64,000 nt of DNA from Wuchereria bancrofti (lineage: Eukaryota > Nematoda > Chromadorea > Rhabditida > Onchocercidae). Position numbers and translations under genes: made by a program. Location of the stretch: the NCBI GenBank assembly GCA_005281725.1, contig SSBO01000004.1:558001-622000 (forward strand), read 5' to 3'. Below, piece by piece: positions 63,430 to 64,000 of the stretch. Position 1 is the stretch's first letter. The number at the start of each line of letters is the position of its first letter. Below the pieces are notes generated by a model. It was given only the letters and a program-made list of their open reading frames with translations, did no database searches and had not been told where the DNA came from.

Positions 63430-63530
63430 CACATTTTCTTGCGTTCATCTCTTTCAAAGAAATAACTTCGACCGTAAAATTAATAATGTGACAAGATGAC
63501 CTAATACGTATGGAAATGGTTAACAACAAC
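63430..63530. repeat. Diverged repeat, copy T'
   Basis: Mate of 58470-58566. Here it lies about 160 bp before the second copy of the 312-bp repeat. Confidence 0.75.
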
Positions 63531-63549
63531 AACAACAACAGCAACAGCA
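63523..63549. repeat. (AAC)n microsatellite
   Basis: AACAACAACAACAACAACAG run; read in frame it gives an Asn tract. Confidence 0.9.
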
Positions 63550-63688
63550 AAATCTCAATAGTCAAGGGGAAGAGAGGAATATCACATTTGGATGATTGGA
63601 AGAAAACCTCGTGGCATGAGAACGGCGAAATGTGCAGTGGCCCATTATGTCTTCATAGTTTCAAATGTGAGAGTATAATCGATAAAAT

Positions 63689-64000
63689 AATAACTAAGAG
63701 AAAAAGTTACGGTACAATAAATGTTAAATTTTATCATGAAAATAATTCATTACTTAAAATATCCATTTTGAACAAAGCTAGATTACATCGAATTACATTA
63801 AACTAAGTTAAATAGAACTTTAATATGATAAGTTAAAAGATTGTTGAACTTTTACACTGAAGCAGTTTGTTGACTTGAAAAAGTGTGTTGTGTTGTTGCT
63901 AACTGCAGTTGTTCAGTGAAAGGAACCTTCTGCTCCATTGCTAAGTGTTTCAGAGCAGTAGCAGCTGTTCTTATATATCACAGTTGTAAGATGATTGTCA
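63689..64000 (+). repeat. 312-bp direct repeat, copy 2 (open at the window end)
   Basis: Identical to 55735-56046 with a constant offset of 7954 bases. Identity begins after a clear mismatch at 63688 and is still unbroken at base 64000, so the true length is unknown. Confidence 0.95.

Larger units (their letters stand above)
62733..63688. other. Intergenic stretch, no gene recognised
   Basis: Purine-rich on plus around 62935-63120. It holds an (AAC)n microsatellite (63523-63549) and repeat T' (63430-63530). Plus frames at 63058-63318 and 63510-63806 show no domain. Confidence 0.45.

Noticed and set aside
1..64000. tRNA, rRNA, CRISPR, transposase, LTR or viral genes
   Set aside because: I looked for tRNA B-box-like GGTTCGAAtCC patterns, transposase and reverse-transcriptase motifs, and long terminal repeats, and found none I could support. 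The 312-bp repeat has no coding capacity or terminal inverted repeats that I can see.

Overview
The window is about 68% A+T nuclear DNA from a nematode. It holds spliced genes with short coding exons, TTTTCAG/TTTTAG-type 3' splice sites, and acceptor-like sites just upstream of several start codons, as expected for spliced-leader trans-splicing. Gene content (a MAB-3-type double-DM protein, a DRGX-like homeobox gene, an ALP/ZASP muscle protein) and base composition fit a clade III, probably filarial, nematode. The species call is inference. Every gene model below was joined by hand from reading frame, intron phase and family conservation; I ran no alignment.

Region 1-38.1 kb is all plus strand. 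It holds an ALP/Enigma-type PDZ+ZM muscle protein (1.7-5.0 kb), a ZIP zinc transporter (8.9-11.3 kb), a TBC-2/TBC1D2 PH-TBC RabGAP (12.2-19.2 kb), a paired-like DRGX/PRRXL1-type homeobox gene (21.7-24.6 kb), a CHORD/CS co-chaperone (26.4-28.8 kb), the U3 snoRNP WD-repeat protein UTP13/TBL3 (29.4-34.4 kb) and the KH-domain 40S assembly factor PNO1 (34.8-38.1 kb). UTP13 and PNO1 act in the same pathway, lie head-to-tail only 345 bp apart, and look like an operon.

Region 38.7-54.2 kb is mostly minus strand. It holds a full MAB-3-like double DM-domain gene (38.7-43.2 kb, convergent with PNO1), a gene-poor stretch with a few exon-like islands (46.4-48.3 kb), and a complete PGAP2/FRAG1-like six-TM protein (51.8-54.2 kb) whose reading frame needs a 5-nt microexon.

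Region 55.7-64 kb holds a short I-set Ig-domain gene (plus) and a mitochondrial acetyl-CoA hydrolase/transferase ACER-1-like gene (minus). They are flanked by a 312-bp perfect direct repeat (55,735-56,046 = 63,689-64,000) that runs off the window edge. This suggests a recent segmental duplication whose second copy begins where the window ends.

No rRNA, tRNA, CRISPR, transposase or viral gene was recognised. The points most worth checking are the 312-bp identical repeat, the inferred 5-nt microexon, two non-GT splice donors (an apparent AT donor in the RabGAP and a GC donor in the MAB-3 gene), a hairpin-dense block in PNO1 intron 1, and a ~34-bp minisatellite running into the leader acceptor of the CHORD gene.
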